Positions 43,487 to 54,057 of a stretch of 64,000 nucleotides of DNA are shown here, one piece after another. How positions within the stretch are numbered: the stretch's first letter is position 1; the number at the start of each line of letters is the position of its first letter. The position numbers were made by a program, and so were the translations under genes. The notes under the pieces are model-generated. The model was not told the origin of the DNA. It saw nothing but the letters and a program-made list of their open reading frames with translations, and searched no databases. The DNA is from Pseudogymnoascus destructans. Lineage: Eukaryota > Ascomycota > Leotiomycetes > Thelebolales > Thelebolaceae. Location of the stretch: positions 1,116,001 through 1,180,000 of the forward strand of contig NW_020167523.1 in assembly GCF_001641265.1 (NCBI RefSeq). Direction: 5' to 3'.

Positions 43487-44963
43487 TCAATGGCCTTCCG
43501 CCGGAGCTGCAGCTCCTCCCTCAGCTGCTCCTCCGTGGTGTGCGGGATTCGGGTAATAGAAAGCCGCCACGGCAATGATGATATATACAATCACCAGTAG
43601 AGCACCTTCCAGATAGTTGCTCTTGAGGTCCTTGAGGAAATTACCCACGACAATAATGGACAGGATGACGACAACAATTGTGAAGAGGTCAAAGTTTAGG
43701 TCCAGGTCGCGATGAAGACCCCAACTAACGATGACGGCCAGAGGTGCATTAAACAGTGCAGTCTGGATAGTTGCTCCCAAAATGTGGGCCAAGGCAAAGT
43801 TCATGGAATTGTCCCAGGCTTCGTCGATGGCAGTTATGTGTTCTGCGGCTTTCTCCACGAGTGGGACGAGAATTAAGCCCATAAATAGATCTGAGACTCC
43901 CTTATTCTCGACTATGTGTGGGATCTCCATCACCAGGGAGATGGCCATTAAAGTCACCAGCGCGACGGCGATGGCCAAGGCAAGAACAGACTCTGTTAGA
44001 GTCAGCCTGGGCTTTATGATGTCCTGTTCGCGATCCGCATCCCCATGCTCGTCTTTCAAGAAAATGGCATCGTAAATGCTGTGGTGAGATCGCATATTAA
44101 AGAATATGTAGAAGCCGTATGATATAATAAGCAGAATTGCCGTGATTCGGGAAATTTGCAGAACTGCCGTTTTCAGATTCTCAGGTGTAATATCGCTGCT
44201 AGTCTGAAGTGCGTTGTAGAAAGCTGTCGGAACGACAAGACCAAGGCCACTAAAACTCAGATTTAGCTTTGCACACAGTTTTGACAGAAGTCGGCACCTA
44301 CGCAATAAGTAACAGGCCATTTCCCACTTCACTAATAGCCTCATCGAATGTCTGCTCGTTGCGGCGAAGGCCACCGACGAAGAAGCAGAGCCCGAGACAA
44401 AGCAACATCGTCGCCAAGACAGAGCCCAGTATAGCAGCTTGGATGACAAGATATTCGCCCTGGGTGAGAAGCACCATAAACAACACAATCTCAATAATAG
44501 ATCCAAAGGTCGTCTCCATCAAGACTCCCAAAACTCTCGGCAGCTTCCGGCTGAACTCCTGGCCAACGAAGCCAACAAGGTTGGCACTCGGGACCATGGC
44601 GATGTAGCTGAGGATGAAGATAATCAGGTTGAGGTCGGGTCGGGCGTATCGAACTGCCAGAGCAGCGGGCACAAAGGGCCACAATATGTTGACGCACATC
44701 GATGCATGGCATGATGAGATAAAGCAGATTCGGAGGAAGTGCCATGGGTGAATCCAGGATCTGCCACTCTCCCCGTCGGGGGCAATTCCTTTTGTAACTC
44801 TCAGACCAGCTTCGTTGACGACATGTTGTCCAGCTAAACGGCGCTTTTCAGCTACAGCGGTGGGTGCAGAAGAGGGAGAGTTCATTTCCACATCAGCGTC
44901 AGCGGGAGCTGTGCCCTTTTCCTCCCCGTCTGGCGCTTTACCGCCTCGGTGGAAAATTCCCAT
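43487..44963 (-). CDS. Divergent CAX-family cation/H+ exchanger
   Basis: CAX/Vcx1 antiporters load Ca2+ or other cations into the vacuole using the proton gradient. Exons (minus) 44302-44963 and 43487-44255 join in phase (LLLIA to FSGLGL), giving 476 residues. The protein has a polar N-terminus and two halves of about five spans each, with a loop rich in charged residues between them (KDEHGDADREQD). The first repeat reads ETTFGSIIEIVLFMVLL followed by AAILGSVLATMLLCLGLCF. The second reads PLVEKAAEHITAIDEAWDNS and ILGATIQTALFNAPLAV. In Vcx1-type proteins both repeats carry GNxxE. Here the GN pair is GS in the first and EK in the second, while both glutamates remain. Ion specificity may therefore differ from that of Vcx1. 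The start at 44963 (MGIFHRGGKAPDGEEKG) is the first Met of the frame. Confidence 0.85.
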
Positions 44964-46073
44964 GATGAGAGGTGATTGAGCTATTGAAGCTGCTGGGTCA
45001 AGTTTTACTAAGTGCTACTCGTCTGTCAGCAGGAGCGTGTCACTAGGTCGTCATCCTTGGGCGTGGGTGATTTATGGGAGCTACAGCCTTTGTTGATGGG
45101 AAGTAAACAAAGCACAACAATACGGTGGGAATAAGGGAAGGGAAATTAACAAGAAAAGACCATCATCAATGAGAGCAACATGAACTTATTCTGTCTGGTT
45201 GGTACTTGCAAAACACGAGCTAAAGACGTCTAGACCTTGGCATTTGAAGGCGCAGCAAGCAAGTGCGGGATATGCGCTGGGAAATGCGCTGGGAAATGCG
45301 CTGGCATCAAGGTTGTGGGACTTGTGGCGAGTGGTGGAGTGGTGAACTGGTTGGCATCGAATAAGGATCAACATTTTGGAAACGAGGGAGTCGGAGAAAC
45401 AAGCAACGGGACAGCGGAGTCAGAGAAACAAGCAACGGGACAGCTCATCTTGGAACTCCTGAAATCACGGGAGCAATAGATCTGACGGGTTAGTAGGGAG
45501 CTTGGCGCCTAGGTTCCTGCTTCCTCCACAGCAATTTAACAGGCGCTAACCCAGCTAATCCCGTGATTTGCAGCCCTCCCACCTATTTTAGGGGTACTAT
45601 TCGCGAGACATCAGCTGAATCCAATTGTGATTGCCATCGAATTGAGGAAAAGATCTCCAAGCCAATACATATTGGGGAGTGTCCCGTACATGTCGACGAA
45701 TAATATTCACAGCTGAACTCACCCGAGAGACCAATTACATGGCTTGTCTGTGGATTACTGGTTATGCGCCTACCACCGGGGTGCCGAACGTCGTTCATGG
45801 AGTTGTGATACAGGGCAAGTAGCAGCTCAGGCAGTTTGATCAACATCCCCAGACAATCCCAGAAGCAGACCGAGAACACTGCAAACGATATGTTATGCCC
45901 TATTATATAAACAAGCTCCAAGCTCCAAGCTCCAAGCTCCATGCCTCTTCCCTATTAGTTCTACAGCTCTAACCGGATCAGAATCCCCAGAGTATTATTC
46001 TACATTACAATTATCCTTAAGTCTTTGGTCTCGTCTTTGCATCAAGTGAAATGGGTATCATCAATCAATCGCT
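44964..46073. other. Intergenic with small duplications
   Basis: This 1.1 kb holds the exchanger promoter and the mob3 3' flank. It contains a 13-bp repeat near 45274-45305, a 29-bp tandem duplication at 45387-45444 and a short AAGCTCC repeat (four copies, ~45912-45940). Small frames on both strands look incidental. Confidence 0.6.
45387..45444 (+). repeat. 29-bp tandem duplication
   Basis: Two adjacent copies of a unit beginning GGAGTCGGAGAAACAAG differ at one position. Confidence 0.88.
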
Positions 46074-47583
46074 CTACAACGTCACCGTTGCGTCTCCCTC
46101 CCCACTCTCAGCTGGCGTTTCTTCATCCAGGTTCAAAGTGTGCACTGGTGGCTCCTTTTCACTGTCTTTGGCTGCTTCAGGCGTTTCTGCCTCCTCTTTC
46201 ACCTTGGATTCCTCCACCTTCTTCTCATCGGCGGATTCTGGCTCTGAAGAGGCATTTTCTGATGGTTTGCTGTTGTCCTTTTCAATCTTGTCTTCGCCCT
46301 CATGCTCCTTGGCATCCTCTGGGGCACTCTCTGGCTCCTCCGACGCCTTCTCCGGAGCCTCATCAACGATGATTGTCATCTCTGCAAGCTCCTCGGCAGG
46401 CTCCTGATTAGAGCTCTCGCTGTCCCTAATCTTCTGATCTTCCTCCTGCTTCGCTTCTTTCTCTTCTTTGATTTTCAGCGTCTTTAAGCGTTGTGCCATG
46501 TCAGACTCTTCCTCTTCAGCCTCAATAACTGTAGTTACCGCAGCTCCTGTCGATGGCGAAGACCGTATATGTCTCCTGGTATTGGTACGGCTGGCAGCCA
46601 TTAAATGCATGTCCTCCTCTCCAGTAGTTGATGAATTGCTCAAGGCAGGTGGATCAGGCTTCAGTATGGTATGTATGACTTTCGGTTCCGCAACTGGCTC
46701 AAGCCCCTCCGCCTCTGGGGGCAACTTGTAGTTCTCGGCGGGTAGAAGCTCGTAATTGTCGCAAACGGTCTTAAATAGGACATATAACCCTGTTTGTCCC
46801 TCCACTTGCCAGAACACGCCCATGTGTTGAAACCACGCATGCGCAAAGATGCGGTGGAGTCGCCTGAAAATATTCGTCAGGTGCTTGACACCGGTGCTTT
46901 TATCGTCCATAACACCCCCCGATGTAAGGCTCAAACGGCTGGGGAAGATCTTCTGGCTCGTGACTACGTTGGTCGCCCAGTCAAGGGTGTGGCAGCAGTA
47001 ATCGATAGCGCAGCAGGACTTTGGCGACTCGTGAACGGCGCATAGAAATTGCCATTCCGAAGCGCGCATCTCGGGGCAGGTGGACGCAGAGCATGCTGGC
47101 GTGTCGAATAGAAAGCCAACAATGAGATCGTTGCACTTGTTTATGAGGAAGCGGCAGAGCTCGTACAGCCACAGCGCACGGTCGACCCCAAATGGAGGTG
47201 TAGCTAGAAGAGATGCGGTTTGCCTATTTATAGGGACGATAGTTGATGCCGATGGTCGGGTATGGTGGTGGTGTAAGGCTTTGAGATGCTCTTGTAATTG
47301 GAAGGCAGAATCAAGCTGGGGTTTTCTTAGTATCACAACGCACATGCAAGGGATCAAACTTTTTTACCTCCATCAGCGGCACAAGCGGTGGCCCAGCAGC
47401 CATGTCTGCTCCCTTCGTCCCAGGGTGAATCCTTCTGCTTGAATTCGAATCTATAATGCTCTGCTCCATAGCGTTCTCGAGGTTATTGCTGGAATCTTGA
47501 ATGGACGGTGACTTCGGGCCAATCTGGATTTCTGTTGGCGGCGGCGGGCTTGGTAGCCGCGGTGAGCTCGGGGGCAAAGACAT
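46074..47583 (-). CDS. mob3: MOB3/phocein, STRIPAK component
   Basis: Phocein-type MOB proteins are core subunits of STRIPAK, which in filamentous fungi controls hyphal fusion and fruiting-body development. Exons (minus) 47368-47583 (MSLPPSSPRLPSP…) and 46074-47315 join in phase (PLVPLME to LDSAFQLQEHLKAL), giving 485 residues. The MOB domain (~residues 70-290) carries zinc-site residues in PACSASTCPEM and the two histidines in HRIFAHAWFQH. Phocein-like stretches are SEWQFLCAVHESPKSCCAID and SQKIFPSRLSL. Animal phocein stops soon after this domain. Here a ~190-residue acidic, Glu/Ser-rich tail follows (EEAEESDMAQRLKTLKIKEE, then a run of EPA and EES motifs), probably disordered. It is divergently transcribed from the CobW gene across only 285 bp. 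Confidence 0.88.
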
Positions 47584-47776
47584 CTTGGAACGAGGCTCAA
47601 GTTGAGGAGTTGGCAACAATGAGTCCCCTGAGAGCACAGCAGGCGCTTAAATTCGATGTTCTCTTGTCACGTAAAGCCTGTTCGGTACAGCAACCAACGC
47701 CGTCGTCACATTAGAAGGTCTGGATCATTGGTCGGGCCGTTGGCGCCAGTTTTCTAAAATATATTGACAGTTATGG

Positions 47777-47784
47777 CACGTGAC
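47777..47784 (+). promoter_or_regulatory. CACGTGAC element in bidirectional promoter
   Basis: A CACGTGA core lies about 90 bp upstream of the CobW-gene ATG and about 195 bp upstream of mob3, so it could serve both genes. Binding is inferred. Confidence 0.45.
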
Positions 47785-47868
47785 AAACATCAGATTTATA
47801 CATCATGCTCGTCGTGAAGGCACTATTGTTTTTAAATTTGTAGCTTGCTTTGCAACCCCATAGACGCC

Positions 47869-49293
47869 ATGGATATATATGAAGATGATGAGCCTCCACA
47901 GCTCGTTGACGCCGAAACTGAGTTGGTTTCAAATGAGGTAGAGGATAAAGTTGGAGACAATGTCAAGGTACCTCTTACAATTGTCACTGGTAAGAAATTA
48001 TAAAACAGAAAATAGAAATGATACTGAACATTTATAGGATATTTGGGTGCTGGAAAAACGACATTGATGAATTACATCTTGACAGAACAACACGGCAAAA
48101 AGATAGCTGTGATATTAAATGGTATTGTTACCACTTAATCCTACCCCGCAAAATAAACTACAGTATACTGATGTTATATTTAGAATTTGGAGATTGTAAG
48201 TCACCGGAAGCCGCAGAAATACGGTGCCCAAGCTGATAGATATAGCCGTCGATATCGAAAAATCGATATCCGTGAGCAAAGATGGGGATCAAGTGGAGGA
48301 ATGGTTAGAAGTTGGCAATGGCTGTATTTGCTGCTCCGTCAAGTCGGTAACCTCAAGAGTTTGAGCTTGGAAACGCACTAATAGAATAATGCAGAGACAT
48401 TGGAGTGACAGCTATCGAGACGCTCATGAAGAAAAGTGGCGCATTTGACTACATTCTCTTGGAAACTACAGGACTTGCAGACCCGGGGAATATTGCGCCT
48501 CTGTTTTGGATGGACGAAGAACTTGGAAGCAGCATCTACCTGGACGGCATTGTTACTCTCGTTGATGCCAAGAATATCCTGAAAAGCCTCGACGAACCGG
48601 CTCCTGAGACAACAGATCATGGTGATCACCATGGTCCCGTTCTTACTACTGCGCATCTTCAAATCTCACACGCAGACGTGGTTGTTATCAACAAGGCTGA
48701 TCTTGTTAGCGAAGAAGAGTTGGAAGTAGTCAAAGACCGGGTGGGAGCTATTAATGGCCTCGCAAAGATACATGTCACTCGGCAAGGCAAGGTTCCACAG
48801 CTTGAAGGTTTCCTTCTAGACTTGCATGCGTATAATAATGCTGAAGGGATGGACATGGCCGAGAAGGGCCACAGCCACCTGGATCCGGTAAGTCATCCGA
48901 GCTTTTATCTTGTATACCATCATGGCCACTAACTAAAACTAGAGGATCTCAACTGTGACGATCAAAGTTCCCCCGCTCAAGGAGGAACAACTTCCCAAGT
49001 TGGACGCTTGGCTCCGATCCATCCTCTGGGACTCAAAATTGCCAGATTCATCGACGGAGCCTGCCACGACCTCCTTGGAGCAATCACCGTTTGAGATATA
49101 CAGGCTGAAAGCTAGACTACCTATGAGTGATGGTAGCATCAAAATCGTCCAGGGTGTTCGAGATGTCTTTGAGATCAAAGATGCCTTGGAACAGACTCAG
49201 CCTGAGCTCAAGGAAGGTAAGATTGTGGTGATTGGAAGGGATATGGCAAATCTAGGCCTTGAGCGTAGTTATTTCAGCACAGTAGATATATAG
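47869..49293 (+). CDS. zng1: CobW/Zng1-type metallochaperone GTPase
   Basis: Zng1 proteins are G3E GTPases that deliver zinc to client enzymes such as methionine aminopeptidase. Six exons agree in phase: 47869-47989, 48038-48121, 48184-48195, 48246-48342, 48395-48887 and 48943-49293 (385 residues). The G domain has Walker A LTIVTGYLGAGKTTLMNYIL, switch ILNEFGDSVDIEKS, the metal-binding CxCC in NGCICCSVKD. LLETTGLADPGNIAPLFWMD and the guanine-specificity NKADL follow. His-rich stretches (TTDHGDHHGP, EKGHSHLD) and a C-terminal CobW_C domain complete it. The third exon is only 12 nt and supplies part of the conserved NEFGDS motif, so the protein depends on its correct splicing. The N-terminal CPELVPI motif of animal Zng1 seems to be replaced by EPPQLVDA, without the cysteine. 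Confidence 0.9.
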
Positions 49294-49797
49294 CATTTGT
49301 GAGGCTATTCTATTCAGTTGAGATCGATATTTTCTAAAAGATTAACAAACGTGAGATTCCTTCAAATATACTTGCCCAAATATGCACATCCTTATCTTAA
49401 AATGTTAAGAATACTAGTTAGCGTAGTAATATTGTCAGCTTCTGAGTGAGAATGGTCCATTTGAGAGTTGGATTCTTCCTCTTTTGTCGTTCCGTTTCCA
49501 CATGCTCCAACCCCACGTGACATACATACGTTGGTTGGTTGTTTGACATCGTCGCCTCACATTGGGTCATAGCCGAAATACGCGATACCCGATCCAGCTA
49601 CAGCAAGGCGGTCAACCCTCCCTTTGAAACCTGACGATATCATCGCATAGCATGCATGTCCACGTTAACATTGTTTGAACTGCACAGAAACCACCTCCAA
49701 CACCTCAACCTCCTGAACAGCCGAAACTCCACATCTCAATCGAACTATAGAGATCTCGCGAACCTCCTCCTTACCCCGACAACATCCAAGTGCAACA
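49294..49797. other. Intergenic region with CACGTGAC element
   Basis: About 500 bp of 3' flank and not2 promoter, with a CACGTGAC at 49514-49521 as the only recognised element. Confidence 0.55.
49514..49521 (+). promoter_or_regulatory. CACGTGAC element
   Basis: A CACGTGA core lies about 280 bp upstream of the not2 start. It resembles the elements near mob3/zng1, hrq1, lsb6 and nmd2. Binding is inferred. Confidence 0.4.
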
Positions 49798-52264
49798 ATG
49801 AACAGACCAGGTTCGTGCCTCTCGATTCTCGATTGCTTCGCCTCCCCAACCTGCCCCGCGCTCCCACGTCGATTTGCATAGCTGCAGTTACCAGAGTACT
49901 GTCGCGTGCTCATGGATAGTATCCCTTGGTACTGTTATGCCAGGCACTGGTAGCCTCTCTTTAATATGCCCCGCGCTCTCACGCCGATGTAGGGAGGCGC
50001 GAGGCGGTTACCAGGGCACTGTCGCGTGCTGGGGATATAGCCTCATGCCATTTGCCATGACAGGCATTGACAACCGTGTTTACCCTGTCAGGCATTGGTA
50101 GCCTCTTGCGATGAGCTTGGAATACCAGTGGCGTTTACCCATGCTAACTACTGTTCAACAGGAGCAGCGCCACAGTCGCTCCGTGGTCTACCGAACGGCT
50201 TTTCGAGTCAACAACAATCAATAGGGCCGTCGAGGAATGCCCCGGCGAGGATGGTCAATGGCAAGATGAGTGCGGATACAGCATACCCAGTCTAGATGTG
50301 GACAGATATTGATTGAGACCCTATAGCACCCAGTAACGGGGCCACTTGGGCATTTGGCGGTGTCCCTATGGGCACCGCTGGGCTTCCTAGCCAGCGACAG
50401 ACCACTGCTCCGATGACAAGTTTTGCCCAGTCGATTGGGAGCTCTCAGCCTGCAGCCCCTCTAGATATGTCGTAAGTGCTGTCATGTTTCCCAACCCTCA
50501 GTTTCTCCTCCCATTCGCCGTTGATTCACATATGTCTTCGTCGCTACATCGCGACGGTCACGAAGTGGTTCCTCACGCTCTGGTTGCAAATCGTTGCTAG
50601 TTCCGCATCTGTGCCCAGAAGCTTGTGAAATCAGCATTTGACAGCAGAATCGACGTACCGTCGGAGGCAAGGTTTCACGTAGATTTTGGAGCTAATATAA
50701 TACTGGTAGTGAATTTCCATCACTGTCAAATAACCCTTCACACCAAACCTCCAGCTCCGCGCAGTCCACATGGGCAATGCCAGGTGCACGTCAACAGGGG
50801 CAGGCTGCAAGCCATCGCCCTCAACACGGCATTTTACCCGCGCAACAACAAAGACAAAGCCAAACACAACAGCAGACGCAGCAACAGCAAGACGATCTTT
50901 TCTCCTCGTCATCCCAGCTCCCAAGTTCTCAAAGTGGTTTCCGATTCGGTGGACAAAATGCCGTGGGACAGTTATCTCAACCTCAAGAAAGTGCGGCAGA
51001 AGAGTTCCCTCCGTTAAATCGGAATGCAAACGGAGAGATTGGCCAAGATCGTAATCTGGGTTCGTTGCAGAGCCCAGGTTTTGGCGCTCCTTCAAGCACC
51101 CTCGGGTTTCCTGCTGGGGGCAGTGGCGCCCAGGCTTCCAGGAGCAACGGCCTGCTTAATGCCGTTAATACGGGCAACAGAGCTGCGCCAGCAAACCCGC
51201 GCGATAACTCAGTAAACGTGCCAGGTATGTTGAAATAGTCCACAACTTTTATTGGGCAAAACTTACGATTCACCTAGGTCCTCAAACGTCTCAAAATCCA
51301 CCGTCAAGCCTTGAGAAGGACTCGATAGTATGTCATTTACTTGGTTATGCAGATTGGCTCTAACTTTTTCCAGGGATTTAGCAGACCGCCACTATCAGAA
51401 GCTGCAGACAATTTAAGTCCACACGGCCAGCCAGCAACTACAGACGCCAAAAGTATACCTTATAATCAAACCCTACCACCTCAATCTCAACCAAAGGGGT
51501 TTGAAGCCGATCCCGCGGATGAAGCCGGCCCTATTAGCCAAGATCCACTTCCAGGGATGAGTGACAGGGACCGATATGGCCTTAAGGGGCTGATTGAGAT
51601 GCTCAAAGGCCCATATCCGGACCAGGCTGCACTCATAACTGGTGTTGATATTGCTGCCCTTGGATTCGACCTGAACACCACTGAGTAAGTCTTCTTCTCC
51701 CCCGCATTTCGGAGACCGCTGGTTACTAACTATGCCCCGCAGGCGCTTGTCAGAGACCATCTGGTCACCATGGGATGACGTTCCAGCAAGGCCGGATATT
51801 CCACAGCACACCATTCCGGATTGCTATCAGGTCCACAACGTCCAGCCCATCGAGAACAAGCTGTCCAACTTCAGTGATGAAACGTTAATGTTCATGTTCT
51901 ACAACAACCCTCAAGATATCCAACAAATGATTGCAGCGCAGGAGCTGTAAGTGGCTCTCTTTCAGATTGTGGGTCTCACATACTGACATCTTCCTAGTAC
52001 CAACCGCAACTGGCGTTATCACAAGAAGCTTTCAATGTGGCTGACGAAGGACGACATGATGCAGCCACAACTCCTCGGAAACGGCACAGAGCGCGGCTAC
52101 TACGTCTTCTTCGACCCTAAACTCTGGTCCCGCGAGCGCGTAAGTTCACTTCCCATCCATCAGCATTCAAAGGCGCGGTCACTAACGCCTCCTAGCGCGA
52201 GATGCTGTTAAGCTACATCGATCTGGAGGTTGTACCTAACGGCCCAGCAGGCCCGATATCGTAG
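49798..52264 (+). CDS. not2: CCR4-NOT subunit Not2 (Cdc36)
   Basis: Not2 pairs with Not5/Not3 in the CCR4-NOT deadenylase complex, linking transcription and mRNA decay. Nine exons keep phase: 49798-49810, 50162-50269, 50327-50471, 50710-51224, 51278-51327, 51374-51684, 51743-51946, 51998-52139 and 52196-52264 (518 residues). The first exon encodes only MNRP plus one base and uses a GTTCGT donor. N-terminal segments GATWAFGGVPMG and SEFPSLSNNPSH, plus a Gln-rich tract, match fungal Not2. The C-terminal NOT box runs from IPDCYQVHNVQPIENKLSNF through SDETLMFMFYNNPQDIQQ to NRNWRYHKKLSMWLTKDD and RGYYVFFDPKLWSRER. The ending LLSYIDLEVVPNGPAGPIS is a plausible native terminus. The 351-nt first intron is long for this window and contains diverged duplications. 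Confidence 0.9.
49850..50110 (+). repeat. Diverged ~115-bp tandem duplication in not2 intron 1
   Basis: Two diverged copies begin around 49852 and 49967 with CCCCGCGCTC, followed by TTACCAG and ACTGTCGCGTGCT. A partial third copy of the tail (AGGCATTGGTAGCCTCT) is seen near 50088. The intron grew by duplication. Confidence 0.75.
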
Positions 52265-53987
52265 TCCAGCCAGCAGCTGCGGGAATCGGACGTTTAGATA
52301 GGCCCCCAACATAGCTTATTCCCCGGCCACCGCCTCTGGTGACCCCTGGCGCACAAAAAACCTTGTATTCCGACCTCCGGTATTCCGACCTCCGTCCGTC
52401 CATAAACCCTCTCCCTTCGCTCTGGTCCACACACACACACACACATACAAGCCCGCCTGTACCATCTCCCACCCCGTCGGGGTCACGACGGCGATCTAGT
52501 CACATTCCGGCGTTCCGTTTTCCGATCTCGTTGTTTCTCCAACTATCATTTCTCAGGCGCACAGTTTCGCCACCACCGGCGGAAGGTGGTGGCTGGGGGG
52601 GTTAAAGGGGGAAGGGAGGGGGGTGTTTATATGCTTTCTTTGCTTTGGGTGCCTCCACGGCTGGGTTGGGGTGGGGGTGGATGGGAGTGGTGGGGGCGTG
52701 GCTACTGTGTGGCTTGCATACCTGGCTGGGTTGGGAGTGTCTGTTTTTGTTTTTTATTGTTTATGGGGGTTGGTTGGGGGTGGGGTTAGGAATCTGATAA
52801 TGGAGTGGGTTCTTGGACTTCTTCTTTTGGGGGGTGTGGTGTGATGGTGATGTGGTGTCGTTTGTGAGGTTTGTGTCCTGACTGCAGCTGGAGGCGGTGG
52901 CGAGTGGCGTGAAGGCCGATACGATGAGCTCGCTCTAGGTGCCGGGTCTACACGCCAAGTGGCATGCATCACGATCGCCTACTTGGCGCTGCCCTACGAG
53001 GTAAAAGTACAACCATCTTTCAGTCTCGCGAACACTTCCATTTCCACAGGGCTGCCCGAACGATCCGAGGGAAACGCGGAGATATACCCCAGAACCAGGA
53101 AAGACGACCAAGGGCGCAACGCCAAGGAGTAACTACTCTACGCGAGTCCGGATGTCTGAGATGCTACTCCTACTCTACGGGAGACAAGTTTGGATGTCTT
53201 AGACTCGGGGCGTGGAGGCGGTCAATGCAGAGGGGATAGGCGCGGTTGCCGCCGAGGTACTGGGGGATAGGGGGAGGGAGGGAGATGGTGTATTTAGGTA
53301 TAACAACCCCCCCCTCGTCTCGTCTGTGCGCCGCTAGCCCAATATCCATACCATCGGCGTCGGTACAACGTACTAGGAGATACCACGGCCCTGTATCGAA
53401 GCCGGGAGGGAAAAGTTTTCGGGATCCCGAGGGTATGGGTGTTGGATGGAGGTCTAATGGCTCAGTGTTGGGGCCGAGAGTGATGGGATGGGTTGGGTTG
53501 GGAGCCCGAGGGTTTGGTGGTGGGTTGAAGGCCGACATGGCTTGGCTGGTTGGCATCTACAATATCACGATAGACTCACAAGTTGCCAGTCACGCGACCA
53601 GAGATGCTACAGTACGGCGACAAAAGGATTCGTACGGGTCTGTGCGCAAAGAGCAGTGAACAAGTGTTTTTTTGTATAACTGTAAGCACGCCATCGACAT
53701 CAGAACTAGAACTGACGACCAGCAACCTCCTCACACGTACACGTCAGCACCCCCCAAAGCCTTTGCCAATACTGAACACTACAAACACCACCACCCTCTC
53801 TCATCTCCTCTCCCCTTTTCAACATCCCCCCTCCATCCGAAGCAGTCCCCCCCCCCGGCCACACCCCAGGCTCCCATCCGGATACGAAGCGGAGATGACC
53901 CCGCCGATGCGACGCTGCCACGTTTTAGGGCTGTCAGGGTAGTGGGATTCCAGAATACTCGAAAGGCAAGGGCGGGTGCAAGGCTGT

Positions 53988-54057
53988 GGTGTGCTGATTA
54001 CGGTGTGCTGATTACGGCACGCTGATGACGGCACGCTGATGACGGCACGCTGATTAC
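53988..54057 (+). repeat. 14-bp repeat, five copies
   Basis: Five adjacent 14-bp units of the form GYRYGCTGATKACG fill 70 bp exactly, with two subtypes (GTGTGC and GCACGC starts). Confidence 0.93.

Noticed and set aside
45237..45479. 80-codon plus-strand frame with CAGKCAGKCAG
   Set aside because: Produced by a 13-bp and a 29-bp duplication; no homology is recognised.
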